Shown: positions 24,990 to 38,050, numbered from the stretch's first letter. The stretch is 64,000 nucleotides of DNA from Channallabes apus (GCA_030522415.1 CM060107.1:27804571-27868570), one strand, 5' to 3'. Notes: generated by a model from the sequence alone, not told the origin. Numbers and translations are program-made.

Positions 24990-25012
24990 GGGGGGGGGGG
25001 GGGGGGGGGGGG
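24990..25012 (+). repeat. Homopolymer run of 23 G
   Basis: Twenty-three consecutive G residues in otherwise AT-rich DNA. Such a tract can form intramolecular G-quadruplexes and is prone to length change. The stated length may be affected by sequencing error. Confidence 0.85.
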
Positions 25013-25219
25013 AATGGCAGTCCACACTTACAGGAAAAGTGAACTATTAGTTCAGTAGTGAAAGTGTTACTGTATTTGATCATCACTACAGCATTACAAA
25101 CATGTAGAGGAACTATTTTTGTTAGTTTATTTAGTTAAGATTATTGTTCTGCCTGCTGTACTTGTGTTGGAGCTTGTGGACTCGCAGTTACTGGTAAGTG
25201 TGGTAAAAACATTGCACAG

Positions 25220-25509
25220 CTAAAACCTTGGTGTGGTTCTCTGTTTTTTTCTTTTAGTATACAAGCTATTGTTCTTATTGACCTTTAACTAGAATACAAT
25301 AAAATACCCAAGTCCACAACATTTCCACCATATCCAGAGTTCTAGCTGGACAGATTTTACCAGGCCAAAAGTTTTAGAGATGTTGAAGCTGGACAGAGCC
25401 GTTACCAAACCACCATTGCACAAAGACAAAAGCATTTCACACACAAACACTTGTGCAATCGTTATTATTAATAACCGTTGAAGTTTATTAAAAACTATTT
25501 ATTTTTAAA
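25220..25509 (+). repeat. Local duplication, copy 2
   Basis: Direct-orientation partner of 24305-24591, about 915 bp downstream. The copies differ by scattered substitutions and small indels, so the duplication is not recent. No protein or known element was recognised in the unit. Confidence 0.85.
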
Positions 25510-26707
25510 TCCCATGACTTTTCCAAAACCTTCTGATATATTTTTTCCAATTTTTTAATTTCATGATTTGCATGACTGTACAAACCGTTGATCATAAAAA
25601 TGATCATCATTTGAAATGTCTCTCACTGGAAACTTCCCCTCACAGAAAAACTTCACCATATCAGCAGACATTTCCATTTGACTTCATGCCTTCATCATAC
25701 AAGTCATGCAACATATTCAAGCAAGCACATCAAAAGGGCTGGATCTGTGCTAGGCATGGAGTTGACTCTGATGAGGTTGGGGCAAAATGAGGCAGATTCT
25801 GTCCAAAATACAAACAATCAATTTTAAACAATCCTTCTCACCCGCTATACAGTGTGTTCTGCAACCAGCGGAGCAAATGATGTGCTACGACTTACTTTAG
25901 TGCAAAACAGTATTTACTGTGTTTAAGTAATATTTTTTCCCTTTCTCCTTTGTCTAATTTTTTACTCTATTAAAACAACTTTAAGCAACTCTAACCAGGA
26001 CAAAAAAATTTCCCTCTGGGATTAATAAAGTTCTTTGAACATTGAATCTTAAATCATTAGCAGAAACATGTACTTTGCTAGCTGGCACTAATGTGAGAGC
26101 TGCTATAATTTAAGTGATATTGTATGACCTTAGTGTGATATTGCTTTATACAACAATTTTACAAACACCATTTATTATCAACATTATGATTTGTTGGTTT
26201 ATTTAACCAGGTATAAGGAATATCTTTCTGCACCTACCGGAACTAACTAACCACTAACTAACCACTGAGTTGAGGACTGACAGTTAGGGTCTCACAGTGT
26301 AATTAAGAGTGGGACTGAGATTTGGGATTCAACCTTATCTTTCAATACTTATCTTAGTATTGCCTTATGTATAAATAAAGAAGTAGTTAGACTACTAAGT
26401 GTTGTTTAAGATGACAATGTTATCAGATGTGTTTTTGCTGAAAGTGCTTTCTTGTCTGTTTTTGCCAGGCTGCTGCTCTCTCAGTACTGTGGACTGCACC
26501 GACCCACTTTTACTCACGTTGCGTCCGACAGTTAGTGTAATAAACAGTTATTAGAACACCTGGGATGTGGAGTGATACATATAGTCAAACTTCTCATGCT
26601 GTTACCGTCCTTAACTATCACTCAGGGAATGGCTTTTGTCCACTTAGATTACTTGGTTAGAACTATTATATAAAGAAAGTTAAACATTAACATTTGGAAC
26701 TGAAAAT

Positions 26708-26947
26708 TTAACAGCACTGTGATATAAATGTAAATAACTGTTTAATTGAGAGTATGCTCACCACCATTTTACATGGCAGTTGAGGAATGGGTTGCAAAGG
26801 ATTAGGAAGTAGGTTGTAATGAAGGATTCCATCTCGCAGTAGTTGTCGATCTTCCTGCACCTGGCTGGCTTTTGCAGAGTAATAATGCTCGATGACGCAG
26901 CTGCACATTGCCGCCTCACGAGTTGTCGACTCACTACAAACAAACAT
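26708..26947 (-). other. Exon-like open frame, unrecognised
   Basis: On the minus strand a frame of 79 codons contains a stretch with ordinary-looking codon use and more CpG than its surroundings: ESTTREAAMCSCVIEHYYS, then AKASQVQEDRQLLRDGILHY. A TTTGTTTGTAG acceptor-like sequence precedes it (AG at about 26935), and a GTGGTGAGC donor-like sequence lies near 26764. I do not recognise the protein. It could be an alternative exon, an exon of a nested gene, a retrocopy piece or chance. Confidence 0.25.
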
Positions 26948-27946
26948 ACTTTTTCCCTTATACAGATGGCCTTTTGTTGGCGAAATTTAATACTCTAAGC
27001 TATTTATGCATTTCCGGGAAGCATTCATCAGATACAATGCATGAAATTCTATTGCTATTGCTTGCTTATATTTAACGTGCACATTACTGTGTGAGCCACG
27101 CACACAAATCTCTAATGGCTTAAAGCAGAACTAAAACTATCATCCTTCTCCTTCTTCTTTTGTGTCTTGAATGTGTGAAACAGGGCACCCAGCCTGTGTG
27201 ATTGCTGATAAGAGAGTAGGCTGCACCGGGCACAGAACCGGATACCAACTGGATGCCAAGCTCACCAGATGGAACGATCACTATGCTGCATCATCCCCCC
27301 CTTTACCAGGCTCAGATCAGTGCCAGTGTTTCAGACAAACTCGAAAACACTGTGTAATAATGATGATGGCATAATGACTCCATTTGTTAATGTTTGACTG
27401 AATTTCGCAAACCTCATTAACAAGAGTGGAAATGTCAAATAAATCCAATTGGTTCACAGCACAAACACTTGCAGTGTGAGCACTGTTTCATTTTCATTTT
27501 ACCAGACAAAAATCACAGTTTGCAGTTTGCATTTTTCCAGGAAGTAAACTCACTTTTGACGATTTTCTCACCCTAGATAAACTACTACTCAAATAATAAT
27601 AACGAAGCACTTGAATATTGTACGCCATCTCCCTGACATTCTTCAGCACAGAGACATAAAATACAAATTAAAATACATTATAATATGTAGCTCCTTCCCG
27701 CTTGTACTAATGTGTGGCAGGACGGCTGTGCCATAGCTCACAAACAGACCATCAAGACAAATATACCAGATGGTCAGGTTTTAAACTGACAGTCAGGGGC
27801 TGAACAGTCTGAGCTTTTACTGTAATGGCTAATCTCATCCCCAGACTTACGGTATTGACACATTATCCACTTGCACACTTCCGGACCAATGGCATGTCCA
27901 TTTTCATGTTGTGTAGACAAAGAGAGTGGAAGAGTGAGAGAAGGAT

Positions 27947-27950
<4 letters not shown>

Positions 27951-27989
<39 letters not shown>

Positions 27990-27998
27990 GAGAGAGAC
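27951..27998. repeat. (GA)n microsatellite
   Basis: A GA run with a few GGA interruptions. Confidence 0.9.
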
Positions 27999-28140
27999 TG
28001 TGATCTGATTTAGGAAGTGTCTGAAATGAATGAAGCTAAATTAGATGACTATTGTATGGAAAAACAAGCACTTGCCTATGAGAGAATTTTTTGTAGATTA
28101 TTAATGATGCTTTATATAAGAATTATGTATTCATAATATA

Positions 28141-28362
28141 CAGTCCCGCTCAAAAGTTTAGGCACACCATCTAATTCAATGTTTTTTTGTTTAGTGGTTC
28201 ATTTTCTACATTCTAGAAATTTCAAAACTATGAAATAACACATATGACATTAGATCATTTGTTAATAACGACAGTCAATAGTTCTTGCAAAACCTATCAA
28301 GCACCATGATGAAACTGGCTCTCATGAAGACCACCCCAGGAAAGCAAGACCAAAACTTACAT
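28141..28362 (+). mobile_element. Tc1-like transposon left-end remnant
   Basis: After a TA, the sequence CAGTCCCGCTCAAAAGTTTA resembles a Tc1 terminal repeat. Further on, CTCATGAAGACCACC and GGAAAGCAAGACC match the N-terminal coding region of the Tc1 family also seen at 6590-6835. The centre and right end are absent. Confidence 0.6.
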
Positions 28363-30638
28363 GTTTTCATTTCTCTTATATAACATTTATTTGCCGAAAA
28401 TTACATTCATTTATTTATGAAAGAATAACACATCATAACATTAAGTCATAGGTTTTTAACTTACTGTACACTAATTGCTGAAACATATGAGTCTGGTGTA
28501 GTTCGTTTAGTCATTTAAGGTAGTTCCTGTAATCACCTATAACAGTTGTAAACATTTGTTCACTCACTTACAGTCTCCAGTGGGTTTGTACAAACATACA
28601 CTTAAGTCCTGGTCAAGCATTAAACACTTTTTTCATATTTCTTCTTTTCTGACCTCAGATAAAGAGATACCTTCCCCCTATTTTTTGATGAGCATTTCTG
28701 TTGCCATCTCTCGTGAGATGTGGTCCAGCATGTCTAATTATCATAGACGGGGACATGTTAGGAGGAAAAGTTAAATACAGCGCGTTTGGCTAAATTCGCA
28801 TTAAAGGCATCATTGCTCAATTCCGATTTTTGTCTGATCGGATTTGCATGTCATGACGGTTCACATTCATAATTGCAAGTGACTTTTATCTTACTCTAAC
28901 ATTGATGCATCTGTCCTCTGAAATTAGACACATGGATACATCTTTGCTTGCGCCATCTGGGTTAAAACTTTTTTTTATTTAAAAAAATAAAATGAAAATC
29001 TATTGCTGACACTGTTATTAAATCGTCCTGTTTGACAACATCAGTGCCTTAGGCATGCGCAGAGGCAAAAAGCTGCATGAATTCCAATCTGTCCGATCTC
29101 CTTCAAGTCGCATGAATGTGTATTGGATCCAATCTAAGACCACATATGAAAGCGACTCAGATCTGATCTGAAAAAGATCCGATTTGTGCATTCAGACAGC
29201 CATAAAAAATCAGATCTGTGTCACATTAGGGTAAAAAAAAATAATTTTGCTTTTGAGATATGAAAATATCCATTATCTAAATGGTAATTAAGCTGGAACA
29301 TTAACAGACAGACTTGTGTGTTAACTTAGGGTACAAAAAAAAGGCTTTACAAAACACTGACACTATTGACTTCTTTCATATAATATACTGTATATATAAT
29401 TTCTAAATTATATGTTTTCCTGATAATAAAACATTTCTTCATCCATTTATTCTTGGATTTAAATTATGTGTACTGTCCTCCATGCAAGTCCATGAGAACT
29501 ACTGTAGAAGCAGCAGTATACTCTTTAAGGCTATTCAGACATATAATACATAACCGGTTAGCATAACCCAATTTATCTGGCAGCTTGGTTCATTCTAGAA
29601 CACAGTGTTCTGTTATAGGCATGAACAAGGACAGAGGAAAATCCTACTGCTCAGGATCTACATATAGAACAACCCAGTCTATGTACTTTATTTGCATGAC
29701 GATGTATTCCTTCTGTGTTTAATTACACACAGAAAACCTTCCTTAGTCAAGCGGTCAGCATCAGATCCCACAGTCCCTCCAGACAAAGCACTGGGAAAAC
29801 CTGTTCTTAAAAACAATCTTTTCCTTGAACCTTTCTCTTCGTGCCCTTGACTGTGTGCAGGTCGAGCCTCCTCCTCCGTACACTCGCAGGAATGTGTTTG
29901 ATCACAGAGTCTACAGTTAGGAATATACCAGTGGCTTAAAATGCTTAAAGACTGAGCGGAAAATACAGCTGACCTGCAGGGATGAAAGTGTGCCTTTTCA
30001 AGTCCAGTAATCTCCTTTATACTCAGACACACAGTGAACTTGTTAAAACACAGTGGGCAGGAGAAATACTTATTGTCTAAACAATGAAGAGTAAAGAATA
30101 TAGTACTGACAATGTGGAAATAATTGCAGTCCTGTGGTATACTGTAATACTAGGCGTATGGTATCGTTTGAATGGTGGTCTTCACATCAAAATTAAAATG
30201 GATTAAATTAAATTAGGGATGTACGTACTGTAGTTAACTGTAAAAACTGTAAGATTTGGGATTCATGGTATACCCTGACATAACTGTATTAATAAAATAA
30301 ATGATATCTTGTGACATACTAGCAGTGTGCTAATGTAAAATGCAGAATAGAAAAACTTATTTTTTAAGCAGACAGGATCACTTTCAGTTTTTAGTAGTTT
30401 ATCATCAAAACATAAAATACAACTTTTTTAATACAAAGTTTGTTCATTAATTGGAAATTATTTTAAATAGCCTAGAAGAGATCTTGTGTTTATGATTTTT
30501 CAGTCAGATAACAGTAATTAATTTATCTAAAAAGCCATGCCAATGAGCCTCTGTAACCATGAAAGAGATAATGCTGACATAATCTTGAAACCCATGCTCA
30601 TAATTTTATGCTCATTACTCTGATTTTGAACTTCTCAC

Positions 30639-30697
<59 letters not shown>
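30639..30697. repeat. (ATCT)n microsatellite
   Basis: About 14 tetranucleotide units, no interruptions. Confidence 0.95.
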
Positions 30698-32109
30698 CAG
30701 TATCTGTCTACTGATAATTTGGAGACTTGTGCATGCATGAAATGTCGTGTGCAAATATACAGGATGAAATCATTCAGAATGACTTAGAAGCAATTAAGTA
30801 GACCACGTGTTGGTTAAGATGTGATAACATTATCAGATGTGTTGTCTAGCAGGCAGCTGCTCTCCCCTCAGTACTTAGGTCCGTACAAAACTACTGGTCA
30901 CCCATACTGATGACCGACATTGTAATTAACGAATGTTAGTAGTACATATAGTTAAACGTTACTCAGGCTGAACTAATGCTGTTAAGAAGAAGCTCAAGTT
31001 AAACTTTGTCAGCACTGGATGCATAATTTGCAATTTCAGTATATATCTGAATGTGAAATGGTGTGGCCGTTATTGACACACAACAGTTCTGATATCGGAC
31101 AGTTAAAAATAAATAAATAAATAAATTAGTAAATCAGCTGACATGTTATTTTTTAAACAGTTTCTTCTTACTCTGCAAGCATTTTCTGAGTCCTCACTCT
31201 TTCTATTGTACATCACTGAAATATACAGTACAGTACAATATAACTGCTAAATTACTCTTTGCATGACCTGGTGTATAATACAGACTGATTTTTGCCAGCA
31301 AAGAAAAAGCACATTTAAGGTTTTGGTTTTTCAATTACCCGATTAGATGTAAGTCATAACATAAGTCATGCAAGCCTTAACTACAAGACCTGGCTAGAAG
31401 ATATCCTGGGAACAGAACAGTCCAAAAATAATAATCATCCATTTAAATTGCTTTAAATTTTCTAATTTCCCTAATGCCACCATACAGTGGCTTATACAGT
31501 CACTTATGGCAACCTGCCTCTTCCATAATTGTAGCGTTGTCAGTGTACATAATAAGAAATTAAAATGGCACAAAGGGAACACTAATGGAATATAACAATG
31601 TTAGACAATGCAAAAGAGGTGAGAGAAATACTTTTTAAAGGTCCCTGCCTGTGAGAAGTAGATGCAGTGTCTGAATTTCAATGCAGTGTGTAAGAAAGCA
31701 CAGGCTACTTAGCCCAGGAATCAATCACTCACTCCCCATCTCTCCTTTAACGGCTACAATGGCAGGCCTGTGCTGCTGGAGTGTGTGTTTGTGTGTGTGT
31801 TGAGGGTGATGCAAAGAGCCGGAAGGGAGCCGTAGGAAGAGGATATGCTACGTGTTACTTTCTCTGTCCTTTGTGAAACAGATGTACAGCAATCCAGTCT
31901 CATGATGTCATGTGGGAGATTTACATAATAAGAAACGGCCATTAATTTTAGGAAACTATGAGTATTTACTACATTCACAATCTGACTAATATTAATTTCA
32001 GTTCACTGGACCATAATGAGTAAGTTCTTACATAAGCAAAAAAAAAAAAAAGGCATATCAATAAATCCAGTACGTGAGCTTCATACAGACAGCTTTATTA
32101 TAAAATCAC

Positions 32110-32420
32110 ATATCCCAGGAGACTTAGAGCACGAGACGGGGTACATAGTTGTTTAGGGTGCCAATCCATCGCAGGACACACACATACACTCACACACTCA
32201 TTCACACACTACATGTATGGGCAATTTGGGAACGCCAATCAACCTAATGTACATATCTTTGGACTGTGGGAGGAAACCGGAGTACCCGGAGGAAACCCAC
32301 CAAGCACGGGGAGAACATGCAAACTCCATGCACACAGAGACGGGAATCGAGACTGGCTGGGAATCGGACCAGGACCCTGGAGGTGTAAGGCGACAGTGCT
32401 AACCTACTACACGTGCCGCC
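32110..32420 (-). mobile_element. tRNA-derived SINE, tail-truncated
   Basis: It starts inside the family at CCCAGGAGACTTAGAG, keeps the whole body, and ends with the reversed head ACCCTGGAGGTGTAAGG ... CGTGCCGCC. The oligonucleotide tail is missing, so it was cut after insertion or rearranged. Confidence 0.88.
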
Positions 32421-33267
32421 CATTTAGTCATTCAGTCATTTTATTTTTAACATGTTCACAACATATTGTGTGTTGTTTCTTTGTTACTGTGGTTAGGCAT
32501 GTCTTTGTCATGAGATTCTAATGATCTAAATTCCATTTAAATCTAACCTTTAACATGTGACAACAAGGGTAATATCTATCACAATTATCTACATCATTAT
32601 ATATATTTTGCAGACTTTATCAGGATAGTTTATATTGTGACTGCTAGCTACTGTAATAGTTTGTGTCAGAGTTATTAGCATGCTGATGAACGCTTCCTAC
32701 AGTCAGGTGGAATTACTTCATTTTCGCATGTTGAACAGAATGATGTTTTTTTTTTCTTTTTAGATAGTAAACTGTATAGTCATTGTAAGGTTTTGTAATA
32801 TGATGTGAACTTTCCCTTGCATCTATTCGCATAAAACATAAAACCCCCTCATTGAACTTCCTGATTCCTTATATGGTAAGAGTTCCTATAGCCCGAGTTC
32901 AGATAAATATACATACAAACAGCTCGGTTCTGCTGGAACCTTTTAACTGGAAAATGTTGTTGCATTTCCTATCATCTGTCACCAGGCCTGTCTATAACTT
33001 ACATGTTAATGTTTTTTGTTCTTTTGATGTACGGGACGTACGTGACACAATGCACCTGGCCAAAAGCTTAAATAAGCGCTCTTTGCTGACAATCAGTAGA
33101 GAACGTCAAACACACTATGCATGTGTGCATCATGCACCTACATGTTTCATAAATAGCCCGATTCAATAATATATTTTTTCATAGTCAAAACAAACAAAAC
33201 ACACTACCACAAGGGATGTGCTCTGTCTGCCAATGTATGAATAGTTTAAAGTGTACCAACTGTAGTA

Positions 33268-34853
33268 CAAACCGGATTCCAAAAAAGTTGGGACACTAAA
33301 CAAATTGTGAATAAAAACTGAATGCAATGATGTGGAGATGGCAAATGTCAATATTTTATTTAGAATTGAACATACAGTAGATGACAGATCAAAGGTTTAA
33401 TCCGAGAAAATTTATCATTTTAAAGGAAAAATATGTTGATTCCAAATTTCACGGTGTCAACAAATCCCAAAAAAGTTGGGACAAGTAGCAATAAGAGGGT
33501 GGAAAAAGTAAATTTGAGCATAACGAAGAGCTGGAAGACCAATTAACAGTAATTAGGTTAATTGGCAACATGATTGGGTATAAAAAGAGCTTCTCAGAGT
33601 GGCAGTGTCTCTCAGAAGCCAAGATGGGTAGAGGATCACCAATTCCCAAAATGTTGCGCAGAAAGATAGTGGAGCAATATCAGAAAGGTGTTACACAGCG
33701 AAAAATTGCAAAGACTTTGCAGTTATCATCATCAACTGTGCATAATATCATCTGAAGATTCAGAGAATCTGGAACAATCTCTGTGCGTAAGGGTCAAGGG
33801 CGTAAAGCCATACTGGATGCCCGTGATCTCCGGGCCCTTAAACGACACTGCACCACAAACAGGAATGCTACTGTAAAGGAAATCACAGAATGGGCTCAGG
33901 AATACTTCCAGAAACCATCGTCAGTGAACACAATCCACCGTGCCATCCGCCGTTGCCAGCTGAAACTCTACAGTGCAAAGAAGAAGCCATTTCTAAGCAA
34001 GATCTACAAGCACAGGCGTTTTCATTGGGCCAGGGATCATTTAAAATGGAGTGTGGCAAAATGGAAGACTGTTCTGTGGTCAGACGAGTCACGATTCGAA
34101 GTTCTTGTTGGAAATGTGGGACACCATGTCATCCGGACCAAAGAGGACAAGGACAACCCAAGTTGTTATCAACGCTCAGTTCAGAAGCCTGCATCTCTGA
34201 TGGTATGGGGTTGCATGAGTGCGTGTGGCATGGGCAGCTTGCATGTCTGGAAAGGCACCATCAATGCAGAAAAATATATTCAGCTTCTAGAACAACATCT
34301 AGTCATCTCTTTCAGGGAAGACCCTGCATTTTTCAACAAGATAATGCCAGACCACATTCTGCATCAATCACAACATCATGGCTGCGTAGGAGAAGGATCC
34401 GGGTACTGAAGTGGCCAGTCTGCAGTCCAGATCTTTCCCCTATAGAGAACATTTGACGCATCATAAAGAGGAAGGTGCGACAAAGAAGGCCCAAGACGAT
34501 TGAACAGTTAGAGGCCTGTATTAGACAAGAATGGGAGAGCATTCCTATTTCTAAACTTGAGAAACTGGTCTCCTCGGTCCCCAGACGTCTGTTGAGTGTT
34601 GTAAGAAGAAGGGGAGATGCCACACAGTGGTGAAAATGGCCTTGTCCCAACTTTTTTGGGATTTGTTGACACCATGACATTTTGATTCACCATATTTATC
34701 CTTTAAAATGATACATTTTCCCAGTTTAAACTTTTGTTTCGTGATTTATGTTCTATTCTGAATAAAATATTGACATTTGCCATCTCCACATCATTGCATT
34801 CAGTTTTTATTCACAATTTGTTTAGTGTCCCAACTTTTTTGGAATCCGGTTTG
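33268..34853 (+). mobile_element. Tc1/mariner transposon with both terminal inverted repeats
   Basis: About 1586 bp between TA dinucleotides (33266-33267 and 34854-34855). The outer ends are CAAACCGGATTCCAAAAAAG and its complement. Long terminal repeats of about 200 bp also carry the inner phrase CCCAAAAAAGTTGGGACAAG near 33467-33486 and its complement near 34641-34660. The two arms differ at several positions, so the copy is not fresh. The transposase gene inside is broken. Confidence 0.95.
33624..34633 (+). pseudogene. Tc1 transposase, three inactivating lesions
   Basis: It reads from MGRGSPIPKMLRRKIVEQYQ through the paired helix-turn-helix region (KIAKTLQLSSSTVHNI, then VKEITEWAQ) into the DDE catalytic domain. 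The first Asp is in WSDESRF. The second is in FQQDNARPH. The Glu, in SPIENI, follows with 34 intervening residues, the Tc1 DD34E spacing. The lesions are a TGA at 33753-33755, a frame change near 34335-34345 just before the second Asp, and a TGA at 34454-34456 directly after SPIENI, where family members have Trp. The last frame ends at 34631-34633. About 335 codons overall, normal for Tc1. All three catalytic residues are still encoded. Confidence 0.92.
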
Positions 34854-36624
34854 TATTAGAGGAACATTTTATTGCGTCAAATGTAGAAATCCATAAATAA
34901 AATAAGAAGAAGACGGAGAAGAAGAAAACAAAAATTGGAATCAGTGTGGCAATACATGAATTGCGACCCAAAAGAATTGTGAAACATAACTGAATCAATT
35001 TCCCCTCCCCATCTCTAATGTCTTGTGCTCAGGTTGTTATGGCCAGTTTCCCCCTGTTTACAAATTTATACAAGTTTGTGTGTTACAATTTAAATTCATA
35101 ATAAATGAAAACAAATATTCTCTCTTTTTCATTTAACCATACCAAAAAACATGCTGAACTGTGACTTCTAACCAAGGTACATTACATGCCTATTTGCCAG
35201 TGATTGTTAAAGTGCTCTTGGTTAATTTAATCATGCAGGATCATGTAGCAGCAACAATAAAAGCTTCCTCTAAAATCAAGGTTGCTCTTGTTCTCTAGAT
35301 TCAACTCCAACTCATGTCTGCATACGATTGACTTCCTAGCCATTACATCTGATGTTGTGTCAGACACGTTAATCCTATGAGCTGGTGTGTTTGCATGTCA
35401 TTGCTGGCAAATGCTAGTCGCTACACACAGCCGGGTGTGTTCGCTGGGCCAGCTGATCCCTGGGCCTCCTGACAGCACCTCACACCGATGCCTGGCTGAC
35501 ACCTATTCAGGGACACCGACTAATATATGCTCCTCGCAACCCAAAAGCTAAAACAGGTCCTATAAGGTGCAAACTCACAGTTTCACACTTCACTAGTATA
35601 GAAGGGCACTGTGCACATGCAGGATCGTTATTCATGAAAGAAGCTGTGAGTGTGATGGGATCATGTTTAATGAATTACCTGAAAGAGCCACATGCCACAG
35701 GGAGGCATGATGAGTAAAATGAATTGTTAGCAATAAAGCAAAGCACTTCCCTTCTCCAAGACAGCCTCATGTCTCAGCTCTCTGTTGATTGGCAGAAGAA
35801 CAGTCAGAGCAGACACACGTTTGAACGCAACGGTGGGGCAAAGCAACACTGCCAGATCTGACGCTCTTTCTCTTTCTCTCTCACTCCTATCCTATTTCCC
35901 AGCATTCTGTATCCGCAAAAAGGAAACAAGTCTGCACCAGCTGCTCCCTTAGGGCCGCAGACACAATGAGACAGAATGACAATTATCAAGTAAGGAAAAT
36001 ATTTGAGGTGATGCTTTCAGTTGCACTGAGGGCTGGAAGGGAAGGATATACAGTAAGAAGCTGTCAGACGCATATTCAGTTTTGAATTTCACATTATTAA
36101 AATGCATTTATGCAATAAGTATAGGAAAACCAAATGAAGCCTATACTTTTAGGCGTGCTCACAAAAACTATTCTTTTATATGGTATATTTGAAACATATC
36201 TCTTTATTTTGGCTTCAATATAAAAAAATATTAAAAACATTTAGAACAGCTTAATATTCAGTAGGTTAACTTTTAATTTCCTCCTACATGCATTTTGTCA
36301 TGAAATGGGAGTTTGCAAGCATGGCATAAACACTGACATCAAGTGTAATAAAAACAACAACATGGTTCAGGAACAAAAACACAGGGATAGTAATACTGTA
36401 AATCCAACAGCTAAAACATCAGGTGACACAGGGAGTGTAAATAGTCTAGCTAATTAAACTTAACCAGGTACAAGACAAGCCGGCTGTGATGCAGTGTATG
36501 CTGGGAACTGAAGTTTGAGACAAGCTTCAACATAAAATTATTTCGAACACAAAAGTAAAAATCCTGAAAACTGGGGAAAAACACTAAGAAATATCATGAC
36601 TGTAAGTTATTGAATTGACACCAG

Positions 36625-36790
36625 TTACTGAATAATAAGCGTGGGAGTTCCCAGGTTCAAATCCCACAACCACCAAGCTGTCCCTGTTGGGCCCTTGAGC
36701 AAGGCCCTTAACCCTCAACTGCTCCGATGTATAATAATATTAAAATGTAAATCACTCTTGGTGCCTGCCAAATGATAAACTAGTATATTG
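36625..36790 (+). mobile_element. SINE fragment of a second, AAGGCCCTTAACCC type
   Basis: A B-box-like CAGGTTCAAATCCC is followed by TTGAGCAAGGCCCTTAACCC and a CTGCCAAATG end. These phrases mark another common fish SINE group (family name not certain). A shorter relative lies at 38262-38357. Confidence 0.7.
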
Positions 36791-37265
36791 TCCAGCTGTA
36801 TGATACTATTTTGTTGTATTGACCATGATGTAACATTGAAATAAAAAAAGAGGTCCTGAGATTAAAAATCTTTATTTGTTGCATTATGGCCTAACAGCAC
36901 TTTAAAACAAGCATGTTAGAAGCATCTCAATGAACTTCTCTGCCTTACCGCCACAAACAGGACCTGACAAATCAACAGCATGTCCCAATAAGTAGTGCTG
37001 AGTTTGCTAAGGCAAAGCACTGTATGCTTTAGAGGGTGCGGTTTTATTTGAAGGCTAAACATTACTGACCTCCCAACTGCACCAATGCAGTTTGTACGTT
37101 GCAGCTTCTACAAAAAGACAGAGGCAAGCAAGTCATCTGAAATTGCAATAATCCTTAGAATGTTTAAACACACATTGTTAAAACTTTTTCATGTTTAGTC
37201 AATTCTACATTCTTAATGTTTTTTTTTTCCTTTTAGACCATTAATTTCAACAGCTTCAATAAATA

Positions 37266-38050
37266 CTCAGCAAAAACAGAAACGCCCCTTTTTCAGGACT
37301 GTGTATTTCAACAATAATGTTGTAAAAATCCAAATAACTTTACAGATCTTCATTGTAAAGGGTTTAAGCAATGTTTTCCATGCATGTTCAATTAACCATA
37401 ATCAATTAATTAACATGCACCTGTGGAATGGCCGTTAAGATCTTAACAGCTTACAGAAAGTAGGCATTTAAGGTCACAGTTCTAAAAACGCAGGACACTA
37501 AAGAGACTTGTCCACCGACTGTGAAAAACACCCAAAGAAAGCTGCCCAGGGTCCCTGCTCATCTGCATGAACGTGCATTAGGCATGCTGCAGGGAGGCAT
37601 GAGGACTGCTGATGTGGCTAGGCCAATAAATTGCCATGTCCACACTGTGAGACGACTAAGACAACGCTACAGGGAGACAGGAAGGACAGCTGATCATCCT
37701 CGCAGTGGAAGACCACGTGTAACAACACCCGCACAGGATGGGTACATCCGAATATCACACCTGCGTGACAGGTACAGGATGATCACAACAACTGCCCGAG
37801 TCACACCAGGAACACACAATCCCTCCATCTCACAGCAAGGAGGAGATGGACTGCAGTACTTCAAGCAGCTGGTGGCCACACCAGGTACTGACTGGTACTG
37901 ACTGATTTTGAGCCTCCCTTCATTCAGGGACACATTGTGAAACATTTTTAGTTTATGTCTTATGGTGAGTGTTCATACAAATATTTACACATTAAATTTA
38001 CTGAAAGTAAAAACAGTTGAAAGTCAGAGGACGTTTCTTTTTTTGCTGAG
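37266..38050 (+). mobile_element. Tc1-like transposon, internally deleted
   Basis: About 785 bp between TA dinucleotides. The ends CTCAGCAAAAACAGAAACG and its complement differ at one position. The right arm's inner repeat (ACAAATATTTACACATTAA) is intact. The centre has lost the catalytic part of the transposase, making a MITE-like derivative. Confidence 0.92.
37521..37901 (+). pseudogene. Tc1 transposase N-terminal part, catalytic domain deleted
   Basis: An open frame of 126 codons keeps the DNA-binding half: LHERALGMLQGGMRTADVAR, the second helix-turn-helix VRRLRQRYRETGRT, and the GRPR AT-hook-like motif (SGRPRVTTP). It then reads TTARVTPGTHNPSIS and runs into an out-of-place tail with no DDE residues. 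The junction of the deletion lies near 37835. The surviving piece could in principle bind the inverted repeats; whether it is expressed is unknown. Confidence 0.85.

Noticed and set aside
29688..30032. Minus-strand open frame of 114 codons
   Set aside because: Composition looks random, with no domain and no splice sites of note.
30639..30697. CRISPR-like direct repeats
   Set aside because: Plain ATCT microsatellite without spacers. No CRISPR array is expected in a vertebrate nuclear genome.
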